DNA of 64,000 bases from Rhodocytophaga rosea (GCF_010119975.1 NZ_CP048222.1:372001-436000), one strand, 5' to 3'; counted from the first letter of the stretch, positions 36,415 to 46,350 are shown. Notes: generated from the letters alone by a model not told the origin. Made by a program: numbers and translations.

Positions 36415-37779
36415 ATGAATAATCCAGAAAAAGTATCCACCCGGAGAAGCTTTTTAGCCACTACCGGAGCTGCAGTTACAGGAAGCTTATTGCTCAATCC
36501 GTTTGCTATCACTGCACAACCGCTCACTAGGGCTGCCGGTAAATTACGGCTGGCCATGGTAGGTACCGGGAGCCGGGGTATCGGCATGTGGGGCGTAGAT
36601 GTAAATCAGCAATATAAAGATCACATCGAATTTGTGGGCCTTTGCGACACAAACCCCGGACGTCTGGAATATGCCAAAAATAAAATAGGTGTTTCTTGTC
36701 CGGTTTTTACGGATTTTGAAAAAATGATGAAAGAGGCAAAACCTGATACCCTCATTGTAACCACGGTAGATGCAACCCACCATGATTTTATAATTAAAGG
36801 CATGGAAATGGGGGCCAATATTATTACCGAGAAACCCATGACCACCGATGAAAAGAAATGCCAGGCTATTATCGATGCAGAAAAACGAACCGGAAAAAAA
36901 GTTACCGTTACTTTCAATTACCGCTACTCTCCCCACCGGGCCAAAATGTATGAACTGCTCCGCCAGGGGGCCATTGGCAAATTAACTTCCGTAGATTTTC
37001 ACTGGTATCTGGATACAAGCCACGGAGCCGATTATTTCCGCCGCTGGCACCGGCTGGAAGAAAAAAGTGGTTCTTTATGGGTACATAAAGCTACGCACCA
37101 TTTTGACCTGCTCAACTGGTGGATAGACAGCGATCCAACCGAAGTATATGCCTCTGCTGCTTTGGAACACTATGGAAAAAACAATCCGTTCCTGGATACC
37201 AATTGCCGTCCTTGTCCCCATAAAGGCAAATGCAATTTTTATTTTGATATCACCAAGAACAAGAACTACATGGAGCTGTATGTGAACAACGAAAAGCACG
37301 ATGGCTACCTGCGTGACGGCTGTGTGTTTAAAGAAGATATTAATATTTATGATAAAATGGCGGCTACCATCAAATACATGAATGGGGTACAGGTAGCGTA
37401 TTCTCTCACAACCTACTCACCCTATGAAGGATACCGCATAGCCTTCAACGGCACCGAAGGCCGGCTGGAAGCCTGGATTGAAGAAAGTAATCCGGTAGAG
37501 AAAAAAGATTATGATGAACTGATGCTGACCAAAAACTTTGGCAAACGGGAATTCTTTAAAATTCCGCATGGAACCAGCGGTCATGGTGGAGGCGACAGAC
37601 TATTAAAAGATAAAATATTTCTGCCCAATAAACCAGATCCGCTCCGGCAGTCAGCAGGTACACGAGATGGGGCTTTATCCGTACTGGTGGGAGTAGCTGC
37701 CCGGAATAGTTCTAAAAGCGGACAACCAGTAAAAATAGCTGATCTGACTTCTATTAAACCACAGGTACAAAAAGCATAG
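36415..37779 (+). CDS. Tat-exported Gfo/Idh/MocA family oxidoreductase
   Basis: 454 residues. A twin-arginine signal (STRRSFLATTGAAVTGSLLL) marks export, common for Bacteroidota members. The NAD(P)-binding fold begins LRLAMVGTGSRGIG near 44-57, and the conserved ITEKPM lysine motif lies near 140-145. A cysteine cluster, CRPCPHKGKC near 264-273, is unusual and may bind metal. These enzymes oxidise or reduce sugars or their derivatives, some through a bound cofactor that is recycled. A LacI-type operator copy upstream links it to the hexuronate genes. Substrate is unknown. A strong hairpin after the stop ends transcription. Confidence 0.87.
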   Translation: MNNPEKVSTRRSFLATTGAAVTGSLLLNPFAITAQPLTRAAGKLRLAMVGTGSRGIGMWGVDVNQQYKDHIEFVGLCDTNPGRLEYAKNKIGVSCPVFTDFEKMMKEAKPDTLIVTTVDATHHDFIIKGMEMGANIITEKPMTTDEKKCQAIIDAEKRTGKKVTVTFNYRYSPHRAKMYELLRQGAIGKLTSVDFHWYLDTSHGADYFRRWHRLEEKSGSLWVHKATHHFDLLNWWIDSDPTEVYASAALEHYGKNNPFLDTNCRPCPHKGKCNFYFDITKNKNYMELYVNNEKHDGYLRDGCVFKEDINIYDKMAATIKYMNGVQVAYSLTTYSPYEGYRIAFNGTEGRLEAWIEESNPVEKKDYDELMLTKNFGKREFFKIPHGTSGHGGGDRLLKDKIFLPNKPDPLRQSAGTRDGALSVLVGVAARNSSKSGQPVKIADLTSIKPQVQKA

Positions 37780-37858
37780 AATTGTTGCTGGTTGCTCGTT
37801 AGTAGTTGTTGGTAATATAAAAATCAATAATAAAGGGGAATAGTTTTTCATATGAATC

Positions 37859-37893
37859 ATAAAAGCCTTTCTGCAAAACAGGAAGGCTTTTAT
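37859..37893. terminator. Bidirectional hairpin terminator
   Basis: 15-bp arms at 37859-37873 and 37879-37893 with one wobble pair and a caaaa loop (core aaaagccttt...aaggctttt). A-rich and T-rich flanks on both sides suit termination of the two convergent genes, 36415-37779 and 37911-38339. Confidence 0.75.
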
Positions 37894-37910
37894 TTATTCA
37901 ACACACCGCA

Positions 37911-38339
37911 TTACAAAAGTTTAACAGCTTGCCGGGCGAGTAGTTTCCATTGCCCCTGCTGTTTTTGCCATACGAGTAATACGCTCAGGTTTACCGTTCC
38001 AGCCTGGCCACCGTTATTGGTTTCGCCGGTAAGTTTATGCCGCACCAGCGCTGTATTGCCCGCCATTTTTACAGTTTGTTCGGCTAAGTTAATAGTGACA
38101 AAGTCATTTTTGCCACTGGCCAGGGCTTCTACAAACTCTGCTTTGTTTTCAATTAATCCGTTGGAATGGCCATAACTGAGTTCATTTGCGGCTATATTTT
38201 CCAGATCTTTCCGGGTTCCATCCAGCATAGCTTTTTTCAGTGTTTCTACGGCTGTCGCTACCTCTTTTTCTTCTTTTGATTGCGCTTGTACACAAATAGC
38301 TACTATCACGCACAGAAATAATCCCAGGAGTTTTTTCAT
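37911..38339 (-). CDS. Secreted NTF2-like (DUF4440) protein
   Basis: 142 residues with a signal peptide (MKKLLGLFLCVIVAICVQAQ) and a mature domain of about 120 residues in the SnoaL/DUF4440 NTF2-like fold. The pattern runs KAMLDGTRKDLENIAANELS and LSVLLVWQKQQGQWKLLARQ, typical of the family. Members are often of unknown function, and some are isomerases or inhibitors. It is convergent with the Gfo/Idh gene and divergent from the hexuronate carrier across an operator copy. Its role cannot be read. Confidence 0.83.
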   Translation of the reverse strand: MKKLLGLFLCVIVAICVQAQSKEEKEVATAVETLKKAMLDGTRKDLENIAANELSYGHSNGLIENKAEFVEALASGKNDFVTINLAEQTVKMAGNTALVRHKLTGETNNGGQAGTVNLSVLLVWQKQQGQWKLLARQAVKLL

Positions 38340-38471
38340 TTGACAGATATAAGTTTAGTTAGAATGTTTAGCTGCGAAAAGTAATAAAAAATCATGCATT
38401 AGTAAAAACAGAGCGCAGGGAATTTCTTTGTCTTCTATGCTTATTGCCGGTGATTATACATTGGTACCGGA

Positions 38472-38489
38472 ATCGATACCGGCAACGAT
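38472..38489. promoter_or_regulatory. LacI-type operator copy 2 (before ExuT-like carrier)
   Basis: atcgataccggcaacgat, followed by tgca, has a CG centre and most positions palindromic. It lies 137 bases before the carrier ATG. A GATATTTG element (one base off the TAnnTTTG -7 consensus) occurs about 20 bases downstream, consistent with a repressor site at or near a promoter. Confidence 0.6.
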
Positions 38490-38626
38490 TGCACAGAAAA
38501 AAACAATTTGATATTTGATTATTCTTATTATTTAATGTACCATCGTGCATAAGCTCTGGTTTTCCTGGAATTGACCATAAACATTTCTCCTGAAAAACGC
38601 ATAGTCCCATTTTTACTCCCGACCGT

Positions 38627-39966
38627 ATGCAAATCCTTGAATCTGCTCCCCAAACCACTCTCACCGGTAAAATCGGGAATTTCCGCTGGCGCATTGTAGC
38701 ACTGCTCTTTTTTGCGACCACCATCAATTACATCGACCGGAATGTACTTAGCTTTGTGATGGCTGACGATGGATTCCGCAGGGAAATGCTGGGTCTGGCA
38801 GCCAATACCCCTCTTACCGATGCTGATCACAGTGCATTTCTGGCAGAATATGGACGGGTAGATGCTGTTTTTAAGTTTGCTTATGGGTTAGGTTTTATTT
38901 TGATGGGATGGTTTATCGACAAGATAGGTGTACGGAAAGGATATGCAGTAGCCATTTTTTTATGGGTAGGTTCTGCTTTATCGCATAGTTTCGCCACTAC
39001 CTTTGGGCGTTTACGGCTGTTCCGGTTTACGCTGGGTATTGGAGAAGCCGGCAATTTTCCTTCTGCGATTAAAACGGTAGCGGAATGGTTTCCCATCAAA
39101 GAACGGAGTAAAGCGGTAGGTATTTTTAATTCAGGAGCCAATATTGGCATCATCTTTACAGCCGCTCTGGTGCCTGTAATTATTACTTCCTATGGCTGGC
39201 AGGCTACGTTCCTGGTCACCAGTTCATTGGGTTTTGTCCTGCTTATCTGCTGGCTGCTGGTATACCGTCGTCCGGAAGAACACCCCAAACTGGGAAAAGC
39301 GGAACTGGCTTATATTAAAAGCGATGGAGAAGACGAAACAGGCACTGTAAAAATCAACTGGTTTAAATTGCTGAGCTACCGCCAAACCTGGGCTTTTGCC
39401 TTAGGAAAATTTCTGACAGATATGGTCTGGTGGTTTTACCTGAGTTTTCTGCCCGATTTTTTCAAACAGGCTGGCACCTTTCAGCTCGATCTCAAACAAC
39501 TCTCCCTCCCCTTTATTGTAATTTATATCGTATCGGATGCCGGCAGTATTTTATTCGGATGGCTTTCCAGCAAACTCATCAGTATGGGCTGGACACAGAA
39601 TGCAGCCAGGAAACTCACCATGCTCATTTGTGCGCTTTGTGTACTTCCGGTTTTTTTTGCTTCTATTACCGAAAGTTTACCGGTTGCCGTAGCTTTAATT
39701 GCTGTTGCTGCTGCCGCCCATCAGGGCTGGAGTGCCAACTTATTCTCCACGGCTACCGATATGTTCCCTAAAAAAGTGGTGAGTTCTGTAATCGGAATCG
39801 GGGGTTATTTGGAGCCATTGGCGGTGCCTTATTCTCCTACAATGCTGGAACCATCGCCGGCACCTATGGATATTTACCCTTATTCATCATTGCCTCCTCG
39901 GCTTACCTGCTGGCATTGGCCGTTATTCAATTTTTAGCCCCTAAACTGAAACCAGTACAGCTATAA
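38627..39966 (+). CDS. ExuT-like hexuronate MFS transporter, split by a frameshift near its end
   Basis: About 446 residues if one base is restored; as written, translation leaves frame at 39804 and stops at 39937. The frame to 39804 gives twelve-helix ACS-type MFS sequence (TTINYIDRNVLSFVMADDG; GIGEAGNFPSAIKTVAEWFP). After GIGG the true C-terminus continues in the next frame (LFGAIGGALFSYNAGTIAGT, then LPLFIIASSAYLLAL) to a stop at 39966. The break is in a run of five G (39800-39804), where six are expected. It likely imports galacturonate or glucuronate by proton symport, supported by the shared operator and the uxa genes nearby. Confidence 0.82.
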
Positions 39967-40009
39967 GTGTAAGTGCTAATGCACAAATAATGACTGAAAA
40001 TGAATACTG

Positions 40010-41157
40010 CTATGCGGCACCGAAAACATAGTTCATTAATCTGTCGATCTGTTCCTGCATGTCATTCACCGACTTTTTGGCCTTAAGAGAGGCTAGTTTT
40101 GTTTCCATATCCGATAATGAATTTTCTATAAGCTGAGTCAAGTGATCAATTCCTTTTTCCTGTGGTTTTATATTTTTATACTTTTCAGGAACAGGAAATC
40201 CTACTTTATCCTGAACATTTTGCGAAACGTAGATTGGGCAGTTGAACATCAATGCAATAGTAATGGCATCGCTAGGTCGTGAATCATAATTTTTAATACC
40301 CAACTCATTTTTCAGCCTGAGGGTAGAAATAAGAATGCCATTCAAAACTTCGGTAATGAAGGCACCTTCTGGAATCAGATGATTAGTTCGAATAATTTCA
40401 GTAATGAGGTTAAAAGTCAAAGGCCTGGGGAAATCAATACCTTTCATAGCAATTAACATGTTTTCCGCTTCTTCCTTGGTGATCACCATAGACAACACCT
40501 TTGATGAATCTTCTTCATACAATAATATGCTGCAACTTTGGTTATTCTCTCCTCCGAGAATCATGTCAATTATCCTGACTTTTTTCATACTAGTTTTGTT
40601 AATGAAGTATTGTTGGTATCCTTTAAATTCCGAATCTAGTTCCAGAATTGCTTTTAATTCTTTTCTTGCCCGATGAAGTCTGACTTTTACTAACGGCTTT
40701 GAAATCAAGAGCTTATTACAAATATAATTTATACTTTTTCCTTCATAGTAAAACAGATATACCACTTCCCGGTATTCTACATCCAAGCGTTTTATCCCTT
40801 TTAGAATAATATCCACTATTTTTTCTTCTTCGACATTCTCCCGGTTGCGGAAGTCATCATAGTACTGTCGTAGTGACAAATACTTTTTTTATTATCGCGT
40901 ATATAATTTTTGCAGATATTAGTAACAATTCCGCCAAGCCAGAATTTAAAAGAGGTTTTATCTTTCAGATTGCCCAGAGAGACATACGCCTGTATGATCC
41001 CATTTTGCACGAGGTCTTTTGCCACCTCCCTATCACCCATTATTCTACTGGCTTTATCAAGGCAATATTTGTAATACTTGTCAACCAGAATATTAAACGC
41101 CTTTTTATCGCCTTTTAAGACTTTATCTATTAACTCAATCTCCTGATTGGATTTCAT
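40010..41157 (-). CDS. ECF sigma factor fused to a bifunctional-nuclease (BFN) domain, frameshifted
   Basis: About 382 residues across two overlapping frames. The first (41157 downward) holds sigma-70 region 2 (RIMGDREVAKDLVQNGIIQA; FKFWLGGIVTNICKNYIRD). The second (stop at 40010) holds region 4 (LDVEYREVVYLFYYEGKSIN; KPLVKVRLHRARKELK). A BFN/DUF151 domain then runs for about 140 residues, with the family's DSRPSDAITIALMFNCPIYV motif, and a helical tail closes it. The frames meet at a run of seven T (40884-40890; seven A on the coding strand). One added A, or a -1 slip there, gives one continuous protein. No anti-sigma gene is adjacent. The joining of these domains is unusual. Confidence 0.8.
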
Positions 41158-41593
41158 TCAATACCTTTTTACACTTAGTGGCAAAACACACCTTAAAGGT
41201 TACAAAACACTTAATAATTTATCAGGAATTTACAGATTATGCTTTTTACCGAGGATTGCCGATGATGGGCCAAAGCTTCTCAGAAACATAGAAGGCCAAC
41301 ATTCGGTTGAAGCTAATATTGAGTGTTAGCGCTTTATAGTATTTATTTTAATTATAAAAATTTAAGGAGTTCAACATATAAGCTTAATACTTCCACATCT
41401 AACTTACGGCTATAATTGCCAATTGGGTGATAAAAGCTAAGGAAGAACATTCATACAATTAACCGGAGTTTGTCATATGGAATTCTGGTTATGGAAAGAT
41501 AGTAGTCATACGTATGCCATTCCCCCTTTCCAGAGGTATAAACCAGTACGAAAGAAGAATAGTGCAGAATATAAACTTAGGAACAGTGATTCT
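41158..41593. other. 436-bp gap between sigma-BFN and uxaC
   Basis: The region is AT-rich. Part of it must carry the sigma-BFN promoter, since that gene reads leftward from 41157; the rest follows the uxaC stop. A plus-strand frame at 41477-41713 overlaps uxaC and is not believed. No repeat or RNA was recognised. Confidence 0.5.
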
Positions 41594-43015
41594 TTAGAAA
41601 CCAAAATAGGTTTTGGCATTATAGTAGCAAATATTCTGCACCACTTGCCCCAGCCATGGAATATCAGCCGGGAGTTCTCCATTCTCTACATCTTTGCCCA
41701 GCAGGTTACATAAAATACGGCGGAAGTACTCATGCCGGGGATACGAAAGAAAACTTCTGGAATCGGTTATCATCCCAATAAAACGGCTCAGCAAGCCCAT
41801 GTTTGACAAGGAATTTAATTGACTGATCATCCCATCTTTCTGATCCAGGAACCACCATGCGGAACCAAACTGAATTTTTCCAGCAATAGAGCCATCATTG
41901 AAATTCCCGGTCATGGTTGCTATCAGGTCATTGTCTGCCGGGTTCAGGTTATACAGGATAGTTTTGGCAAGGCGGTTCTCTGCATCCAGCCGGTTGAGGA
42001 ATCTGGCTAATGATCTGGCCTGCGAAAAATCGCCAATCGAATCCCAGCCTGTATCCGGACCCAGGGTGCGCATCATGCGGGAATTATTATTGCGTAAAGC
42101 ACCCAAATGGTACTGCTGCGTCCAGCCTTTTTCCCAATCCCAGAGGGCAAACTCAAACAGCATCGCCGATTTAAATTTGAGTACTTCCTGAGCCTCTGGT
42201 TTTTCTCCTGCCCTGAGTTTATTGAAAATGGATTTGATCTCCTGCCCGGTATAATCTTCAGCATAGATTACCTCCAGTCCATGATCGGATAATTTGCAGC
42301 CCATCGAAGCAAAGAAGTCGTGCCGCTTTTTGAGGGCCGCCAGAAATTCATCCAGGTTATCAATGGTCTGGTTGGTTATTGCTTCCAGCTGATCTACGTA
42401 GACGTTAAAAACGGCGGGATTTTCGACAGCCATGGCTTTATCCGGACGGAAAGCCGGTAACACTTGTATGTCAAATCCGCTTTCTTTTATTTTCTGGTGA
42501 TATTCCAGTGTGTCGGTAGGGTCATCGGTAGTACACACTACTTCCACTTTCATTTTCCGGAGTAAGGCTCTTACCGCATACTCTTCTGTTTGAAGTAAAG
42601 CAGAACACGTATTGTAAATCTCTTCTGCCGTTTCTGCATGTAACAAGTCATACACATTAAAATACCGCTGTAATTCCAGGTGCGTCCAGTGGTAGAGTGG
42701 ATTGCGAAGGGTAAAGGGAACGGTTTGCGCCCACTTTTCAAATTTTTCATAATCAGGTTTATCACCCGTGCAAAAACTTTCGGCTATGCCATTGGTGCGC
42801 ATAGCCCGCCACTTATAGTGATCGCCATACAGCCAGATCTGCGTTAGGTTGGCGAATTGTTTGTTCTCAGCAATCTCCTTAGGCGGCAGGTGACAATGGT
42901 AGTCAATGATGGGCATATCCTTCGCAAAATCATGGTAAAGCTGCCTGGCTGTTGGGTTTTGTAAGAGAAAATCTTCATCTAAAAATTTCCTGGTGATGCC
43001 TGCGAGTGAATACAT
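41594..43015 (-). CDS. uxaC: Glucuronate/galacturonate isomerase
   Basis: 473 residues, the usual length for uronate isomerase. The amidohydrolase-superfamily metal motif HCHLPPKEIAENKQF lies near 40-54, and the family sequences DPTDTLEYHQ and the SYPRHEYFRRILCNLLG C-terminal segment are clear. It converts D-glucuronate to fructuronate and D-galacturonate to tagaturonate. It is the last gene of a kduD-kduI-uxaB-uxaC order, 30 bases after uxaB. Altronate dehydratase and the KDG kinase/aldolase, needed to finish the pathway, are not in the window. Confidence 0.95.
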   Translation of the reverse strand: MYSLAGITRKFLDEDFLLQNPTARQLYHDFAKDMPIIDYHCHLPPKEIAENKQFANLTQIWLYGDHYKWRAMRTNGIAESFCTGDKPDYEKFEKWAQTVPFTLRNPLYHWTHLELQRYFNVYDLLHAETAEEIYNTCSALLQTEEYAVRALLRKMKVEVVCTTDDPTDTLEYHQKIKESGFDIQVLPAFRPDKAMAVENPAVFNVYVDQLEAITNQTIDNLDEFLAALKKRHDFFASMGCKLSDHGLEVIYAEDYTGQEIKSIFNKLRAGEKPEAQEVLKFKSAMLFEFALWDWEKGWTQQYHLGALRNNNSRMMRTLGPDTGWDSIGDFSQARSLARFLNRLDAENRLAKTILYNLNPADNDLIATMTGNFNDGSIAGKIQFGSAWWFLDQKDGMISQLNSLSNMGLLSRFIGMITDSRSFLSYPRHEYFRRILCNLLGKDVENGELPADIPWLGQVVQNICYYNAKTYFGF

Positions 43016-43045
43016 AGTATTGAACTGATGATTGATTATACGGAC

Positions 43046-44575
43046 TTAATCAGAGTGCATTCCTAGTAGTAATGACGCTATGCAAGCCAATGCACCTTCG
43101 GATTGCAAGCGTTTCAGATTTTCTGTTACTGAAGCAGCAAAACCAGGGAGATTGCTTAGATTTTCTCCCCATAAAGCTTCATTCTGAAGTACGTCGGCTA
43201 CCAGTTCTTCTACTGACAGTGTATTCCATTTTTCATAGTAATAAGCCGCTTTGTCATCACTGATCAGATAATTTTCGCCGTTTATTTCTCCATAAAATTC
43301 TTTCCGCTCTTCTCTTACCGCTTTCATAAAAAGCAGATAGGCAGCAAATCCCAGAGATACATATTCCGGCACCCGGTTGTGAACACGGTAATAATTCAGA
43401 ATGGAGGCCACATTCCGTGTTTTCATTTTAAAGCTGTATTGGAGAGTAATGCTGATCCACTTGTGCTCAATATACGGGTTGCGGAAGCGGTCGAGTACCT
43501 GCAAACCAAATTCCTGAGCCTTTGCTTCTGTTATAGAATCAGGCAGGGAAGCCGCTAGTTCGCTCAGCATTAGTTTGCTGATAAAACCAGAAGCCGTTTG
43601 ATGTTGCATGGCTGCTTTTACCGTAGAAAAGCCGGCCATAAAAGCGAGTCCACAACTTAAGGTATGCGTGCCATTGAGCAAACGAAGTTTTAATTCCCGG
43701 TACGTATCAATACTAGGTTCAATCCTTACCCCTTCATCCACCTGATAAAACGATAACACAGATTTTACCGCTTCATTTCCTTCAATTGCCCAGAGTCGAT
43801 ATACCTCCGACATGGCAAGTAAGGCATCAGTGTAATTCAACCGCCCTTCCAGTGCTTTGATAAACTGAGCATCTGGTTTACCTGGCACAATCCGGTCAAC
43901 TAAAGAATTGCAGAAGAAATTATAGTTTTCTATCCAGTCCAGAAAATCTTCCTTCAGGCCATTCCGGTAAGCCAGTTCCAGTACAATCGATTCCAGTTTT
44001 TTGCCATTATCCACAATGAGTTCTGTTGGCACAATCACCAGTCCGGAATCTTTGCTTCCACCAAAGGCTTTGAAGCGTTCATACAGGAAAGCCAGTAATT
44101 TTCCCGGAAAAGATACCGGCGGTTTCAGGTCAATCGTATCCATTTCAAGGAGTTGAATTCCCACTTCGGTTGTATTGGAAATAACTACCTGCATATCCGG
44201 ATTTCCGGCACATGCCAGAACGGACTGCCATTGTGTTTTGGCAGATAATACCCGGCTGATGGCGGAGCAAATAATATCTTCTTCCACCACCTGCCCGTTT
44301 TCAATACCGCGAACACAAAGGGTGTATAAATTATCCTGCTTGTCAAAAGAACTACTATCGCCGGAATCGGTAGATTTGACCACAACGATGCGGCCATTAA
44401 ATATTCCCTGCCGGTTGGCTTTATCTATAAAATAATCTGGTAAACCTCGAAGCAAAACACCAGTTCCAAACTGCAATACTTTCTCAGGTAAGTTGAACAA
44501 AGCCTCATCTGGAAGTTGCAGGTCAGATGCAGGTGCAACAGAGGGCAGGTAGGCACGGGATAAATGGTTCATCAC
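43046..44575 (-). CDS. uxaB: Tagaturonate reductase (altronate oxidoreductase)
   Basis: 509 residues of the long polyol/mannonate dehydrogenase family. The NAD-binding segment is LQFGTGVLLRGLPDYFIDKA near 34-53; the catalytic region carries SLVDRIVPGKPD and KLRLLNGTHTLSCGLAFMAG. UxaB is favoured over mannonate/fructuronate reductase UxuB by its length and by the adjacent uronate isomerase. It reduces tagaturonate to D-altronate with NADH. The next gene, kduI, ends 90 bases upstream on the same strand, so it is probably in one transcript. Confidence 0.88.
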   Translation of the reverse strand: MMNHLSRAYLPSVAPASDLQLPDEALFNLPEKVLQFGTGVLLRGLPDYFIDKANRQGIFNGRIVVVKSTDSGDSSSFDKQDNLYTLCVRGIENGQVVEEDIICSAISRVLSAKTQWQSVLACAGNPDMQVVISNTTEVGIQLLEMDTIDLKPPVSFPGKLLAFLYERFKAFGGSKDSGLVIVPTELIVDNGKKLESIVLELAYRNGLKEDFLDWIENYNFFCNSLVDRIVPGKPDAQFIKALEGRLNYTDALLAMSEVYRLWAIEGNEAVKSVLSFYQVDEGVRIEPSIDTYRELKLRLLNGTHTLSCGLAFMAGFSTVKAAMQHQTASGFISKLMLSELAASLPDSITEAKAQEFGLQVLDRFRNPYIEHKWISITLQYSFKMKTRNVASILNYYRVHNRVPEYVSLGFAAYLLFMKAVREERKEFYGEINGENYLISDDKAAYYYEKWNTLSVEELVADVLQNEALWGENLSNLPGFAASVTENLKRLQSEGALACIASLLLGMHSD

Positions 44576-44664
44576 TCAATAATCATTGGAAATAATTATG
44601 CTGGTATATTTGGTAAGATACATTCGGTTGTTACCTGGAATCTGTTACGAAGAAATCAATTCGC

Positions 44665-45513
44665 TTACCGCAGGTCTTTGATGGCTACAAAATCCATGTC
44701 TGTGAAAGTATAGTTCTCTCCTGCCATGCCCCATATAAATGAATAATTGCTGGTGCCAGCGCCGGAATGAATAGACCAGGGTGGTGAAATAACGGCCTGA
44801 TGATTCGCCACCAGTAAATGGCGGGTTTGTGCAGGTTGCCCCATCAAATGAAAAACCCGTTGTTCTTCTGGTACATCAAAATAAAAATAGGCTTCCATGC
44901 GCCGGTCGTGTATATGCGCCGGCATGGTATTCCAGACGCTACCAGACTTTAGTACAGTAAGTCCCATCACCAGCTGGCAGCTTTTGATACCTTCGCCATG
45001 AATATATTTATAGATTGTGCGCTGATTAGAGGTTTTTGTTTCTCCCATTTCCACTGGCGATGCTTCGGATGAAGTCATCAAAGTAGTGGGATATTTTTGA
45101 TGGGCTGGTGCAGAGAGCAGGAAAAAACGGGCCGGTTCAGCTGCCTTTTCACTCTTGAATACTACCTGTTTATTTCCCTTTCCTATGTATAAACAGTCGA
45201 GCTTATGCAGGATATACTGCTTTCCTTCCACTTCAATACTGCCAGCACCTCCCACATTAATTATTCCGATTTCCCGGCGTTCCAGGAAATAGTCGGCTTT
45301 TAGTTCCGGATAGGTAGGCAAGGAAATATCGCCAATCGGAAGTATCCCCCCAATAATTACCCTGTCGTAGTGAGAATAGACAAATTGCAGGGTATCTGGA
45401 GTGAAAATATTTTCAATCAGGAAATTTTCCCGGAGTTGCTCCGTATTGAAGCTTGTAACCTCATTGGGACTACTGGCATATCTGGTTTGCATCATCAGAA
45501 TTTTATTGGTCAA
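44665..45513 (-). CDS. kduI: 5-dehydro-4-deoxy-D-glucuronate isomerase
   Basis: 282 residues, the normal KduI length, of the cupin fold. The zinc ligands are in MPAHIHDRRMEAYFYF (two His and a Glu) and the later WSIHSGAG histidine. The opening TRYASSPNEVTSFNTEQLRE is typical. It isomerises 4-deoxy-L-threo-5-hexosulose uronate, from unsaturated pectin or glycosaminoglycan fragments, to 2,5-diketo-3-deoxygluconate. This shows the cell takes in lyase-made unsaturated uronides as well as free galacturonate. Confidence 0.93.
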   Translation of the reverse strand: MTNKILMMQTRYASSPNEVTSFNTEQLRENFLIENIFTPDTLQFVYSHYDRVIIGGILPIGDISLPTYPELKADYFLERREIGIINVGGAGSIEVEGKQYILHKLDCLYIGKGNKQVVFKSEKAAEPARFFLLSAPAHQKYPTTLMTSSEASPVEMGETKTSNQRTIYKYIHGEGIKSCQLVMGLTVLKSGSVWNTMPAHIHDRRMEAYFYFDVPEEQRVFHLMGQPAQTRHLLVANHQAVISPPWSIHSGAGTSNYSFIWGMAGENYTFTDMDFVAIKDLR

Positions 45514-45579
45514 TCTTCATAAGTTAATGGTCATTAAGTATCCGCATTCTTTACAAATGGCTGTTGTCGAATGACTGTA

Positions 45580-46350
45580 TTATCGTCCCATCCAGCCGCC
45601 ATCTACCGTGAGAATAGTGCCATGAATATAATCGGAGGCAGCAGATGCCAGAAATACAGTGGCTCCCTGCAAATCGGTAGTTTCTCCCCAGCGGCCAGCC
45701 GGAATACGTTCCAGAATGGCTTTGTTGCGGACAGGATCGGCACGTAAGGCAGTGGTATTATCGGTAGCGATATAGCCTGGGGCAATGGCATTTACATTTA
45801 CGCCTTTACCAGCCCACTCATTCGCCAGGGCTTTGGTAAGTGAACCTACTGCACCCTTACTGGCCGCATAACCAGGTACATTTACACCTCCCTGGAAGGT
45901 GAGCAGCGATGCTGTAAAAATAATTTTGCCCTTTCCCCGGCTCAGCATCCCTTTCCCAAGTTCGCGGCTCAAAATAAACTGGGCATCCAGGTTAACGGCC
46001 ATTACTTTATCCCAGTACTCATCCGAATGTTCTGCCGCCGGGTTCCGCAGAATGGTACCCGCATTATTTACCAGAATATCAATGACCGGATGTGCTGCCG
46101 TAACTTTACCGATGAAGGTATAGATGCTTTGCCGGTCTGTAAAATCTACCTGGTAGCCTTTGAATGTTCTGCCCAGCAACATTACTTCTTTTTCAATATC
46201 ACTTCCCTGTAAAGCCAGAGAACTGGAAGCTCCAATAATATCTGCTCCAGCCTGGGCTAATGCGGTTGCCATTGCTTTCCCAATACCCCGGTTACAACCA
46301 GTAACTAGTGCGGTTTTTCCAGTTAAGTTAAACAGATCCAGTATTGCCAT
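45580..46350 (-). CDS. kduD: 2-deoxy-D-gluconate 3-dehydrogenase (diketo-deoxygluconate reductase)
   Basis: 256-residue SDR. NAD-binding ALVTGCNRGIGKAMATALAQ is near 14-33, and the catalytic serine and YxxxK are in FTASLLTFQGGVNVPGYAAS. The pairing with kduI and the LTVDGGWMGR ending support KduD over a generic SDR. It reduces 2,5-diketo-3-deoxygluconate to KDG. It is the first gene of the operon; its start is about 193 bases from the LacI-type operator that lies between it and the divergent lacI-like gene. Confidence 0.9.
   Translation of the reverse strand: MAILDLFNLTGKTALVTGCNRGIGKAMATALAQAGADIIGASSSLALQGSDIEKEVMLLGRTFKGYQVDFTDRQSIYTFIGKVTAAHPVIDILVNNAGTILRNPAAEHSDEYWDKVMAVNLDAQFILSRELGKGMLSRGKGKIIFTASLLTFQGGVNVPGYAASKGAVGSLTKALANEWAGKGVNVNAIAPGYIATDNTTALRADPVRNKAILERIPAGRWGETTDLQGATVFLASAASDYIHGTILTVDGGWMGR

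Noticed and set aside
41477-41713. Plus-strand frame of 78 residues after the sigma-BFN region
   Set aside because: Its 3' half is antisense to the end of uxaC, composition is not protein-like, and no motif is seen.
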